Below the pieces are notes generated by a model. That model worked only from the letters and a program-made list of their open reading frames with translations, was not told the origin of the DNA and searched no databases. DNA of 64,000 bases from CAZLMG01 sp964560765 (GTDB lineage: Bacteria; Bdellovibrionota_B; Oligoflexia; Oligoflexales; CAZLMG01), in contig CAZLMG010000017.1 in the NCBI GenBank assembly GCA_964560765.1, forward strand, positions 1 to 64,000, read 5' to 3'. The stretch's first letter is position 1. The number at the start of each line of letters is the position of its first letter. Position numbers and translations under genes: made by a program. Of the stretch, positions 17,118-25,813 are shown one piece after another.

Positions 17118-18083
17118 ATGAATCTCAAGCAAGCGGCTACAAAACGCCACTGGCCTTGGTCAGCGTTCTGCGCGGTGTGGTTACTGGCATGTATCGCGGC
17201 ATGCGGTGTCGATCGAACCTCGCAATTTGGGAGCGACGAACGTGCCGTTGAACGCGCGCCTGTATTGGTCAGTCTGAGTGGCTTTGGTTCTTGTCGAAAG
17301 GACGAGCTAGGATCTTGGACGCCTCGCGGCAGTGACGTGGAGGTGCAGGCCCGGGCGGTCATTCGTGAGCTGGATAGTTACGATAAGCCATGGGCTTGGG
17401 TGCGCGCTTGTTTTGATCGTGATGGCCATTATTACTATGCGAGTCAATCATCTCGTGACGGACAGAGTCAGATCGTGTCCACCAGTCAGGCGAGAGACCT
17501 TCGCGCCCTCACCGCCAGGGTTGTTGCCGAGTCTGAACGACTCCATGACGGTCGTGTATACCTGATAGGCCATTCTCATGGCGGCTGGCTAGCCATGCAG
17601 CTCATTTTAAAACTACCCAAACACGTGCCAGTGGGGGTGCTGACGACGATCGATCCGATCAGCGTTTTGAATTGTAGGGGCGGGGGAGAGCTCGCATGGA
17701 ATTCTTTTGGCTATGGATCAGGATGTCAAGAAGCTCCATCTGACATAACCCGAGGCCAGCGCCAATACATCATCGAGCGGTTGGGCGGTGATACCCGTCA
17801 TTGGGCGCACTACTATCAACGGCAGTTTACTCCTCTGCGCTCCAATGCGTTCGTTGGCGAACCGCAGCCCGGCTTTAGTCGAGATGTCAGCCCATTTTTC
17901 GCTTATGGTGGCGCAAAATCAGCATTCAATGCCCACGCGGCGATCGATAATCTAGGCCTCATTTGGTATGGATTTACCCGTAGGATCCTCGAAGACCTGG
18001 GCTGGTGGAGCCCAGGTCAGTCGAAGGTCATCAACATCAACCCGCAATTCATCGACTGGCAGGCGCGTGATACCCAGGATTAG
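17118..18083 (+). CDS. Lipoprotein alpha/beta-hydrolase
   Basis: A 321-residue lipoprotein. The start at 17118 is favoured by GGGGG 5 bases upstream, and the signal peptide then reads directly into a lipobox (IAAC). The nucleophile elbow is GHSHGG (VYLIGHSHGGWLAMQ), typical of lipases and esterases, with DPISVLN as a likely acid region and a downstream His (FNAHAAID). Substrate unknown. Its TAG stop interlocks with the TAA of the convergent protease gene. Confidence 0.75.
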   Translation: MNLKQAATKRHWPWSAFCAVWLLACIAACGVDRTSQFGSDERAVERAPVLVSLSGFGSCRKDELGSWTPRGSDVEVQARAVIRELDSYDKPWAWVRACFDRDGHYYYASQSSRDGQSQIVSTSQARDLRALTARVVAESERLHDGRVYLIGHSHGGWLAMQLILKLPKHVPVGVLTTIDPISVLNCRGGGELAWNSFGYGSGCQEAPSDITRGQRQYIIERLGGDTRHWAHYYQRQFTPLRSNAFVGEPQPGFSRDVSPFFAYGGAKSAFNAHAAIDNLGLIWYGFTRRILEDLGWWSPGQSKVININPQFIDWQARDTQD

Positions 18084-19795
18084 TGCCCCTTGGGTCTTAG
18101 CAGTAGGTCTATGGTCGGATCACCAATCAAGTTAGACTCCAGCAAAACATAGCGCATAAGGTTACCGGGAGCTGCGGCATTCACTAGCTCCTTGGCCTTA
18201 TGATTCATCATGCCGATCGTACGAACGTCGTCCTTTAGATACACGGACCAAAAGGCCCGATGCAGCACGTTGGATGGACCTTCGTTGCCTTGTCCTGGAC
18301 CGTACCAACCGTAGCGCGTATTGGTGATCATGGCGGCGGGACCAATTTGCTGTGTGCGCGTCGCCTGCACTGTCCAATTCAATACGTCAGGGTTATTTGG
18401 ATAGCAGCCCTGTGAGTAAAAGAAGCCGGGTATTTCCGGCAAGTCGGCAATGCGATTTGCATTCAATCGGAAAACGTAGTCGTTATTTGCGTGTCCCAGG
18501 TGGTTGACGATGTAGTGACCACCCTTGCCGAGCCTCTGAATAAAGTCATCACCCGTTTTCGTCACGGAAAAGGTGTCATATAAGTTATCGACTTTTACGG
18601 TGTCGCCAAAGCCAACGGTGATCAGTTGTCGTGCCGAGCCCGTGACCAAGTAATCCAGAACCCAGCCAGCTAAGGTGCTGGCGTCCATCTTTTCGCCATA
18701 GTGCAACAGATGCGCCGTTTCGCCTCCAAGGGCTGCCTTTTCTAGGCTGATGGTTTTGTCTAACCAAGCGGCAAAGGCATTGGCACTGTCGGCGCCAATA
18801 CGGCCCACACCTACTTCGCATGCCCAGTCGTAATTCTGAAAATTGGTGAAGTCACCGTCCAGACAGGCATAGTACTGGTCGGAAGGAATGGGATCGCCGT
18901 TGCCAGAGATCCCACTGCGCAGGGTCTTCCAGGGAATGACGTTCTTGCTACCTACCAACAGAACATAATCGATGTTGTTGGTTTTGTACTGTTCGCGAAT
19001 GAAGGCCCGTAATTTCTCTGCAGTCAGCGTTCCGCCATTGGCAATACTCTCGGTGGTAGCAATCTTGGGTATAAAGCCTTGCGAGACCTTCATCGCTTGA
19101 TAGTCAGCGAATTGCGCTGGTGCATTTTCGCCGACAACGGCTGCAGGTGCGACGATCAGTAGGCCAGATTCTTGCTGATTTCTCAGCAGCGGCAAGCTCA
19201 GCGATTGATGAGCACCAACATTAGCCAGCCGGACGTCACGTGTTTCCGCCCGCAACAAGGAATTGGTCATTTGCCCTTCCCTGGTCTGTATCTTTAACTT
19301 GGCGGTCGATAGGTATTCGATGTGCGAATAGTTTTTGACGCGCATAGGGAATATGCGGACGGTGGCGATGGGAATACCCCGCTGATATTGAATCTGAATC
19401 GGCTCAATCCAGCGCTTAGGATAAGTTTCACCGCGATATTTTGTCACAAACCAGCGAGGGTCCTTCTGCAGCGAAATGACTTGGTAGCGGGGCGTGATGG
19501 GCAGTTCGTAATCCAGGTGCTGGGGCTGGGCGAACTCCAGCACTGCGGAATCAATGATTTCGTCCGGGCGCAGCGGGAAGCGCAGTACCTTTTGCGCAAC
19601 CATGGGAAAACGCTCTTGCTCATAGATGACAAGGTCGTTGCCCCATGGCACGCAGGGGCGCTCGGGGACGCATGCGGGTGCCTGGCCGATGGTGAATTCA
19701 ATATCGACCTCAATATCACGGGCAAGCGCGGCGGAGTTGCTGAGCAGCGCCCAACCTAGGGCCAAAGATTGAAAAATGAAATGCGTCCGTGTCAT
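18080..19795 (-). CDS. C25 (gingipain-family) cysteine protease, secreted
   Basis: A 571-residue exported protease. The ATG at 19795 has GGAGGG 6 bases upstream. The signal peptide ends near SAALA. An N-terminal prodomain (to about 230) is followed by the caspase-like fold (GLLIVAP, DYVLLVGSK). The catalytic His is in NHLGHANNDY and Cys in SQGCYPNN. The protein stops soon after the catalytic domain without an Ig-like or sorting domain, so it may be periplasmic or secreted by a general route. A second, longer member is at 35654-37630. Confidence 0.85.
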   Translation of the reverse strand: MTRTHFIFQSLALGWALLSNSAALARDIEVDIEFTIGQAPACVPERPCVPWGNDLVIYEQERFPMVAQKVLRFPLRPDEIIDSAVLEFAQPQHLDYELPITPRYQVISLQKDPRWFVTKYRGETYPKRWIEPIQIQYQRGIPIATVRIFPMRVKNYSHIEYLSTAKLKIQTREGQMTNSLLRAETRDVRLANVGAHQSLSLPLLRNQQESGLLIVAPAAVVGENAPAQFADYQAMKVSQGFIPKIATTESIANGGTLTAEKLRAFIREQYKTNNIDYVLLVGSKNVIPWKTLRSGISGNGDPIPSDQYYACLDGDFTNFQNYDWACEVGVGRIGADSANAFAAWLDKTISLEKAALGGETAHLLHYGEKMDASTLAGWVLDYLVTGSARQLITVGFGDTVKVDNLYDTFSVTKTGDDFIQRLGKGGHYIVNHLGHANNDYVFRLNANRIADLPEIPGFFYSQGCYPNNPDVLNWTVQATRTQQIGPAAMITNTRYGWYGPGQGNEGPSNVLHRAFWSVYLKDDVRTIGMMNHKAKELVNAAAPGNLMRYVLLESNLIGDPTIDLLLRPKGH

Positions 19796-19863
19796 GTCAT
19801 ACCCTCCTCGAGTACCTGGCAAACGTTGAATTTTCGGGCGCTAGTTAGACGGGATTATACTGG

Positions 19864-20631
19864 CTATGGCTGCAAGGAGGCAAACTTTTGCTGGAACGCT
19901 GTGCTGCTCACGGCAATATTGGCGTAGATGGGCTGATAATTGTCGTAGTGATCGGCTCGATCGGATTGCTTCTGGTACGCCGCCACATGAATTCCCACCA
20001 GGCGGCACTTTCCTGAATTGCATTGGAACAAGGCGCCTCCTGAGTCGCCGTTGGCGCTATCGCAATCGTGGTACATTTCGTGGACGCGGGGCCGATCACG
20101 AATCTGGCATTGACGGTGCGCGGTCAGCACTTGCCCGCGCTGAAAGTCGTCGCCATAGCCTACGAAGTCAACGTGCTGTCCAGCATCAAATTCCCCGAGT
20201 TGTGCGAACGATACACTTGCGCCTAATGGAGATTCGAGGCGCAGCAAAGCCCAATCTTGACCGCGTGCACCACGGATTTCGCCCCACCAAAAGTGAGTGA
20301 TGCGCGATGACCGTTGAGCACCCTTGGCACTATAGCCGAGTAAGAAACGGTAGTTGCCTTTCTGGGGCTGATCTCCTTCAGCAATGCAATGAGCGGCCGT
20401 TAGCGCCAGATCATCGCCGATCAGTACGGCGGTGCAGGCTCGGCCATTCGGACGCACTAGTTTTCCAACGCTGCGAAAAACGGCAGGATCGCTGGCCAGG
20501 AGTGGCCTCCGGTCAAGGCTGCCGAAACTATTTGCTAGGCCACTGGCAGATACGGTTGGGCCAGGCTGACCGCAGCCCAAAAGCGCGATCAACGACCAGA
20601 ACGGGATGAGATAGGCGTACCAGAATGTCAT
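19864..20631 (-). CDS. Trypsin-like serine protease, lipoprotein
   Basis: A 255-residue S1-family protease. The lipobox is LLGC with Cys20. The triad is LTAAHC (His), GQDWALLRL (Asp) and ANGDSGGALF (Ser). Cys pairs fit the chymotrypsin fold. The ATG at 20631 lacks a clear Shine-Dalgarno sequence. Anchored to a membrane, it may activate other proteases or degrade external protein. Confidence 0.9.
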   Translation of the reverse strand: MTFWYAYLIPFWSLIALLGCGQPGPTVSASGLANSFGSLDRRPLLASDPAVFRSVGKLVRPNGRACTAVLIGDDLALTAAHCIAEGDQPQKGNYRFLLGYSAKGAQRSSRITHFWWGEIRGARGQDWALLRLESPLGASVSFAQLGEFDAGQHVDFVGYGDDFQRGQVLTAHRQCQIRDRPRVHEMYHDCDSANGDSGGALFQCNSGKCRLVGIHVAAYQKQSDRADHYDNYQPIYANIAVSSTAFQQKFASLQP

Positions 20632-20717
20632 GAAGGACTAGGCTCACATAATTAAATTTATGCTCGCATTGTATTTAATCTCCTATATAAATCAATCGCA
20701 TTTTTAAAAATATTAAT

Positions 20718-20754
20718 ACTACTACTGCTACTGCTGCTGCTGCTGCTGCTGCTG
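20718..20754. repeat. Trinucleotide microsatellite (CTG/CAG)
   Basis: Eight perfect CTG triplets at 20731-20754 are preceded by degenerate ACT/GCT/ACT triplets. The repeat sits at the 3' end of the small exported protein gene, in frame as CAG. Triplet slippage would change the number of Gln without a frameshift. Confidence 0.85.
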
Positions 20755-20979
20755 TGTCCTCAGGGCGTCACAGGTATTGCGGGGAAGGGGCGACGGAGAC
20801 GTGGCCTTGCTGGGCGGCTGGACGGCGATAGGCGGCGCCTTTGTCGTGGCAGCAGACTTGGGAATTTCTTGGGGCATCGACGACGGATGGGATTGGGCCT
20901 CTGCCAATTCATAGGAACGAACGAGTGCAAACGTCAGTAGAAGGACCCATGGATGACGATGTCGCGTTCGCTTTCCCAT
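20728..20979 (-). CDS. Small exported protein ending in poly-Gln encoded by a CAG repeat
   Basis: An 83-residue protein with a signal peptide (WVLLLTFALVRSYELAEA), a Ser/Pro/Lys-rich middle and eight terminal Gln. The Gln are encoded by a perfect (CAG)8 run, and the stop TAG continues the same triplet pattern (CAG to TAG). No domain recognised. The flanks on both sides are strongly AT-rich. It may be a rapidly varying surface or periplasmic peptide, or a decaying frame. Confidence 0.45.
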   Translation of the reverse strand: MGKRTRHRHPWVLLLTFALVRSYELAEAQSHPSSMPQEIPKSAATTKAPPIAVQPPSKATSPSPLPRNTCDALRTQQQQQQQQ

Positions 20980-21039
20980 GAATGCCGCATCGGAAAATGG
21001 TCACCAAAACGTTAGTTTATCATATAAGTAATAAAATTA

Positions 21040-21067
21040 TTGACAATTATATTAAAATCTATATTAT
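21040..21067 (+). promoter_or_regulatory. Sigma-70-like promoter
   Basis: A perfect TTGACA (21040-21045), a 16-bp AT-rich spacer and TATTAT (21062-21067) lie about 35 bp before the ATG at 21101. The AT-rich surroundings (20990-21090) contrast with the rest of the window. Confidence 0.55.
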
Positions 21068-21100
21068 AAACCCGTTATAATTATTACTCTGAGGGCTACT

Positions 21101-21784
21101 ATGTCGTTGTCAACCGCTTTGCGAAGCGTTGTCCTGAGTGTGACGGCTCTAGCGGCCGCCGGCGCTGGTCCCGACGTGCTAGAACGCGGTACCGTTACCG
21201 AAGAATTCCTATGGAGTCCGGAATCAGATGCCGGGTCGTTGGCCTTGGCGCAAGCGTTAGCCATTGCAACGCAGCTCAGAGTCGTCGTCGACTCAGCCAT
21301 AGCCGGTCAGGTCTGGCAAAGCGCAAAGTGTTCGCTGCGGGCGATTCGCCCTGGACTCGGAGAGTCGGCCTTGGCTGATCCGCAAAACCGTTTGGGTTGT
21401 GAGGTCATCACTGTTGCTGGCAATACGGGGTGGGTAACGCTCCTACTTGGTGCCGAACCATTAGCGCGCTGGGGTCATCAACAAAATCCCACTGGCGTGT
21501 CCCTACTGGGCGCCTCGGCCGATAGTTTACTACAAGCATTCGCAGCAGTCAGCGCGGCTCAGCCGGATTCCGATGTCCTGACCCAGGTCAGTACGACCGT
21601 GGTTTCACCGACGTCGCAACGGGATCGGGTCGAGTGGAGCCTGCGCTTACCGATAGCTGGCGAGGCTGCTGCACCTATCAAACTGAGCTGTGCGCACGAA
21701 TATCAGTATGCTGTTGGCGCTGCGCGTCCTACTGAGCCGACGCAGAGACGTTGTGATTTTATGACTTTTGCAGCGCGGAATTAA
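21101..21784 (+). CDS. Predicted exported protein of unknown function
   Basis: A 227-residue protein with an Ala-rich signal-like N-terminus (SVVLSVTALAAAGAG) and GAGGG 7 bases before the ATG. The body is Ala/Thr/Val-rich with four spaced Cys that could form two disulfides. A sigma-70-like promoter precedes it. The last 26 bp overlap hemD convergently. No family recognised. Confidence 0.5.
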   Translation: MSLSTALRSVVLSVTALAAAGAGPDVLERGTVTEEFLWSPESDAGSLALAQALAIATQLRVVVDSAIAGQVWQSAKCSLRAIRPGLGESALADPQNRLGCEVITVAGNTGWVTLLLGAEPLARWGHQQNPTGVSLLGASADSLLQAFAAVSAAQPDSDVLTQVSTTVVSPTSQRDRVEWSLRLPIAGEAAAPIKLSCAHEYQYAVGAARPTEPTQRRCDFMTFAARN

Positions 21785-22541
21785 CGGTCGTCCATTCTAG
21801 CACAGCACTGCGGGCCAAGGATTCCACCACTGGCGATGTCGCAACTCGAACCTGGGCAAAGTGGTCGCGGCACATACGTGCCGTTGTGGTGCCAATGGCC
21901 ACCGCAATCAAATGCTGAGTTTTCTTCAACGGTGGCAATCCCTCTACTGACAAGAAGCCCTGAACCGCAGAGGGGCTGGCAAAACATAGCACTTTAAGGC
22001 CCTGATTTTCAGCCAGGGACTTAAGGGTGATTTTGGGGGCCTGCGGCTTGGTCTGGTAGACGGGAACGTGCTGAGCCGTGCCGCCGATTTGTCGTAGAGC
22101 CGTGGCCACGTCAAACGACGGGGAGTCGGGACCTAGAACCCAAACTGGTCGTTTAGCCCAGCCGGCTTGGGCAATGGCGCTCGGCAGTTGTGCAGCCGAA
22201 GTTGCGTGCAAGAAACGATGCAGCGGCCAGCCCGCTTGGTCAATAGCGGAGGCAGTCTTGCTGCCGAAGGTGACAGCACACTGCATGTGATTCAGAGCTG
22301 GGGCCAACACCGGACACTTGGCGGCTGCAAGGACGGCGGTCATACTGGTGAAGACGACGATTTCGGGCAACCATGACGGGCAGGAGGCCGCGACCTCCGC
22401 ATCTGTATGCACCATCGTATCGATGCAAGGCCAGGATTCTAGCGGGATCCCGGGGGGGAACAGGCGCTGATCATCGAGCCAATGATCACTGGCACGAGTC
22501 CAAATGACCAGGCAGCGTTTGCTGTGCCCCAATACCAGCAT
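21759..22541 (-). CDS. hemD: Uroporphyrinogen-III synthase
   Basis: Cyclises hydroxymethylbilane with ring-D inversion to uroporphyrinogen III in heme synthesis. The 260 residues show the weakly conserved two-domain pattern (VVFTSMTAVLA, FGSKTASAI, LGPDSPSFDVATAL, VYQTKP, FASPSAVQGFL, AIGTTTA). The ATG at 22541 overlaps the hemC stop by one base (TGATG). It is last in the hem operon. Confidence 0.9.
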   Translation of the reverse strand: MLVLGHSKRCLVIWTRASDHWLDDQRLFPPGIPLESWPCIDTMVHTDAEVAASCPSWLPEIVVFTSMTAVLAAAKCPVLAPALNHMQCAVTFGSKTASAIDQAGWPLHRFLHATSAAQLPSAIAQAGWAKRPVWVLGPDSPSFDVATALRQIGGTAQHVPVYQTKPQAPKITLKSLAENQGLKVLCFASPSAVQGFLSVEGLPPLKKTQHLIAVAIGTTTARMCRDHFAQVRVATSPVVESLARSAVLEWTTVNSALQKS

Positions 22542-23527
22542 CAAACCTCACGCTCGTTCCACGGACGTTTCAAATCAGCGTCAATCAGGTACAAACCCTG
22601 CCGTCGCAGTTCACCCAACGCTTTGGCAACCAGAGACTCCTCTTCGGTTTCTGTGGGGATGTTGGCTGTCATTTTGATGCGTACACTCTCGCCGTGGCGA
22701 TTCAATACAACAACGCGCAAAGTCGTCGGTCCGTTGGTTTCGGCCGTGGCCCATATTCCACAAGGCATCGTACAATCGCCGCCCAAAGCAGCCAACATTC
22801 GGCGCTCTAACCTTGTGAGTTTCTGGGTTTGCGGACAGTTAAGGGCCTGCAAGGTTGGAGCCCAAGCGCCGTTTGCCGGCGCCTCTACGGCAATCGCACC
22901 TTGGCCCGCACAGGGTACAAACCATTCGGGATCAAGTGTGGCGTACGGCAGATCGGTCAGTTGCAAGCGCTCCAGGGATGCTTCTGCTAGGATGATTGCA
23001 TCCCACAATCCCGTCTTCAATTTGTGCAGACGAGTATCCACGTTGCCGCGAATCGGTACGCACGTCATGGCTGGCGCCAAAGGCTTAAGTAACGCGCGCC
23101 TCCGCAAACTCCCCGTTGCCACGGTTAAGGGGCCGATGTTCACCAAGTCTTCGAAACTTAGCGTCTTGCCGCGCGGAAGAAATCGCCCCTTGTTGGGGTG
23201 CCAGATGATGGCGTCCAGAGAACTATGACGGGGCAGAATGGCTGGCAAGAAAAATTCTTTGGGCAGGTGGACGGGGAGATCTTTCAAGCTGTGCACGGCG
23301 GCGTCAGCTTGTCCCTCGAGCATGGCCTTTTCTAACTCGCGGATAAAGAGGCCCTTGCCGCCGATTTCGTGCAAGAAGCGATCTTGGATGCGATCGCCGT
23401 CCGTACTGCGCTTGACGAGTTCGGCGCGCTTGCCATGCTTAGCTAACAGTTGTGCTACAAATTCAGACTGCCACAATGCCAAAGGGCTCTGTCGAGTTGC
23501 GAGTCGCAAATTCGCTGATGGTGCCAT
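22541..23527 (-). CDS. hemC: Porphobilinogen deaminase (hydroxymethylbilane synthase)
   Basis: Polymerises four porphobilinogens to hydroxymethylbilane. Family motifs: LATRQSPLALWQ (N-terminus), TDGDRIQDR, GGKGLFIRELE, ADAAVHSLKDLP. The dipyrromethane-cofactor Cys is in ALGGDCTMPCG. Length 328 is slightly above the usual 310, with a tail after domain 3. Third gene of the hem operon. Confidence 0.96.
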   Translation of the reverse strand: MAPSANLRLATRQSPLALWQSEFVAQLLAKHGKRAELVKRSTDGDRIQDRFLHEIGGKGLFIRELEKAMLEGQADAAVHSLKDLPVHLPKEFFLPAILPRHSSLDAIIWHPNKGRFLPRGKTLSFEDLVNIGPLTVATGSLRRRALLKPLAPAMTCVPIRGNVDTRLHKLKTGLWDAIILAEASLERLQLTDLPYATLDPEWFVPCAGQGAIAVEAPANGAWAPTLQALNCPQTQKLTRLERRMLAALGGDCTMPCGIWATAETNGPTTLRVVVLNRHGESVRIKMTANIPTETEEESLVAKALGELRRQGLYLIDADLKRPWNEREV

Positions 23528-23550
23528 CCTGAAGTGCCCCCTGTATCAAT

Positions 23551-24876
23551 CTAAGTGGACGCCGAATTTGAAAAAAGGACGCGCAGCGATTCTGCCAGTT
23601 GCTCGCGATAAAAGCCAGCCGGCGGATGCTGAAGATTGCGACCGACCGTACCTGCTAGGCGCTGCACGAAGGCGTCGAGCATTGTATCCAAGGCTTGTCG
23701 CTGAGCTGGCGTTAACTCACGAAACATGTCGCGACCGAGGGTTCGCTCCGCCTCGCGACGGACATAGGCCGTCAATTCTTGGTTAAACCAGGCCATGGTG
23801 GGCTTGATGGCTTGTGTCGACAGCCAATGGGCGAAATGGCTGGTCCTGCCATCGAGAATGCTTTGAGCCATCTCCACGGCAGCATGCCGCTCCTCCATGG
23901 TGCGCTGAACCACTTGCTGCAAATCGTCGATATCGAAAAGGTAAACGTCATCAATCTGGCCGCAGTCAGGTTCAATATCACGAGGCAGGGCAATGTCGAC
24001 GAGGCACATGGGGCGACGCTGACGCAGCCTTTGCGCGCGGCGCAGCTGCTCGCTAGAAATGAGAAAGCCTGGCGCGCCGCTAGCGCTGATCACGATGTCT
24101 GTCTTTCCTAGCAGTGACTCCAATTCGGATATGGTCGAGGGCTCCCCATAACCAAGTTGGAGCACTAATTCTGTGGCGCGCTGGTGGGAACGGCTGACGA
24201 TCCACAACTTCTTGGGTCCGTGGCGCTGTAAATGTTCGGCGGCTAAGCGTCCCATTTCCCCCGTTCCAATGACGATGGCTTCATGGTCGCCAGGTTTATC
24301 GAAGACAAGGCGGACTACCTCCACGGCGGCTGAGCTGATGGACACGGTGCCCTGCCCGATTCCTGTATCATTGCGGACAGACTTGGCGGTCGTCAGTGCT
24401 TCCTGATAAAGGCGTGTTAACAACGGGCCGGCGGTTTGGGCCTGCTCAGCCAAGCGAAATGCATCCTTGAATTGGCCGGTGATTTGCGTTTCACCTACGA
24501 CCAAAGAGTCCAAGCTGCTAACCACGGCAAAGGCATGTCGAACAGCCTCCAACCCTGTATAGCTGTAAGTGTGCTGAGCGTACTCATCGACGGTTAAGTC
24601 GGCGCCGGGATGCAAGATAGCATGCATCTGTGCGAAGAGATCGTGTCCCAGCGAGGGCCTTGCTTGCTCTTGGCTGTCAGCTTGAACGACGGCGTGCAGC
24701 TCGAGGCGATTACACGTCGAAAGAATGAGGCACTCAGCCAACCCCAACTGATCTCGGACGCGGGCTAGGTGCAGCAAGAGTTCGTCGGGTGCCACATACA
24801 TGGTTTCCCGCAACGAAAGGGCAGCCGTGCGGTGGTTCGCTCCGACGCAAATAAAGAGTTGGGGGCCGCGGCTCAC
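23551..24876 (-). CDS. hemA: Glutamyl-tRNA reductase
   Basis: Reduces glutamyl-tRNA to glutamate-1-semialdehyde, the first committed step of C5 heme synthesis. The 441 residues include VGANHRTAAL, the active-site STCNRLEL (Cys55), the NADPH domain (VIGTGEMGRLAAEHL) and the C-terminal dimerisation helices. The start is GTG at 24876, immediately after the TAA of hemX. Expression is therefore coupled to the upstream membrane protein. Confidence 0.96.
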   Translation of the reverse strand: MSRGPQLFICVGANHRTAALSLRETMYVAPDELLLHLARVRDQLGLAECLILSTCNRLELHAVVQADSQEQARPSLGHDLFAQMHAILHPGADLTVDEYAQHTYSYTGLEAVRHAFAVVSSLDSLVVGETQITGQFKDAFRLAEQAQTAGPLLTRLYQEALTTAKSVRNDTGIGQGTVSISSAAVEVVRLVFDKPGDHEAIVIGTGEMGRLAAEHLQRHGPKKLWIVSRSHQRATELVLQLGYGEPSTISELESLLGKTDIVISASGAPGFLISSEQLRRAQRLRQRRPMCLVDIALPRDIEPDCGQIDDVYLFDIDDLQQVVQRTMEERHAAVEMAQSILDGRTSHFAHWLSTQAIKPTMAWFNQELTAYVRREAERTLGRDMFRELTPAQRQALDTMLDAFVQRLAGTVGRNLQHPPAGFYREQLAESLRVLFSNSAST

Positions 24877-25704
24877 TTAGGGCCCTCCGATTTCACGGAA
24901 AAATCCCATGCCAAAAAAGGTGACGGTCAGGGCGAAGAAGCCAAACATGGACATCAGGATCGTCTCCCGAATGGGGCGGGAAAACCAGCGCTGCTGCAAT
25001 AGGCAGGTCAGGTATAAGGCCCAGACGCTCAGTGCCCAGATGATTTTCGCAAATAGGGCAGAAGTTACACTAAGGCGCAGAATATCAACATAAATGGCTC
25101 CCGTTACCAAACTTGCCGTCATCAGCACGAACCCCCAGGAGAGCGCGCGTAACAGCAATTCTTGGACGCGATCTAGCGCGGGTGCGCCCGTCGCGGCCAG
25201 ACGAGATAATTGCTTGCGCTTGAGCGCTCGCTGCTTGTGCAGATAAAGGACCCCAAGCAGAAAGGCGTAGATGGCAAAGCCCTGTCCCAGCGCAGCAAAA
25301 AGCACATGAAAACCGGCCAGCAGCGTTGCCCAGGTATGCGGAGGTGCGTAGATTTCCTGGGTCCGGATAAAGAAGAACTGCACGACCATAACCAGGGTAG
25401 CCAAAGGCGCGACGAACACCCCGTGAGCGTCGTTGCGCAGGCGCCAGGCCATGACGATCGCTGTTCCGGCCAAAGTGAGCACCAGCAAAGGACCCGCCTG
25501 CTCGGCCCAAAGCTGCCCTGAGTATTCACCGAAAGTTCCAAGCGCCAAAGTTATGGTGGCAAGCACAAACAAGGCGCTGGCCAAGCGCCGAGTCGGTTTG
25601 GTTCGTGCGCCATCGCTATCTCGGCGTGCACCTAGTAAAAACAAGATCGTACTGCTGGCGAACGCCAGAAGCGACAAACTCTTCATCCAAACGACCCAGG
25701 TCAT
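24877..25704 (-). CDS. hemX: CcsA/HemX-family membrane protein
   Basis: A 275-residue inner-membrane protein with about eight hydrophobic helices, of the cytochrome c assembly/HemX superfamily. The conserved region is APPHTWATLLAGFHVLFAAL with later His residues. The tryptophan-rich WWD heme-handling motif is not evident, as in HemX rather than true CcsA. Gene order hemX-hemA-hemC-hemD mirrors Bacillus hemAXCD, where HemX limits HemA abundance. The start at 25704 is chosen from GGGGATC just upstream. Confidence 0.85.
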   Translation of the reverse strand: MTWVVWMKSLSLLAFASSTILFLLGARRDSDGARTKPTRRLASALFVLATITLALGTFGEYSGQLWAEQAGPLLVLTLAGTAIVMAWRLRNDAHGVFVAPLATLVMVVQFFFIRTQEIYAPPHTWATLLAGFHVLFAALGQGFAIYAFLLGVLYLHKQRALKRKQLSRLAATGAPALDRVQELLLRALSWGFVLMTASLVTGAIYVDILRLSVTSALFAKIIWALSVWALYLTCLLQQRWFSRPIRETILMSMFGFFALTVTFFGMGFFREIGGP

Positions 25705-25813
25705 GGTGATCCCCAACATTTCGGCAAGATGAAGTATTATCGAATGACTAGCCAGGGAGCGCAAGTTAAGTTAAACGTAGAGCTTTCTCTTTCGATTCGA
25801 GCAAGAGGTTACA

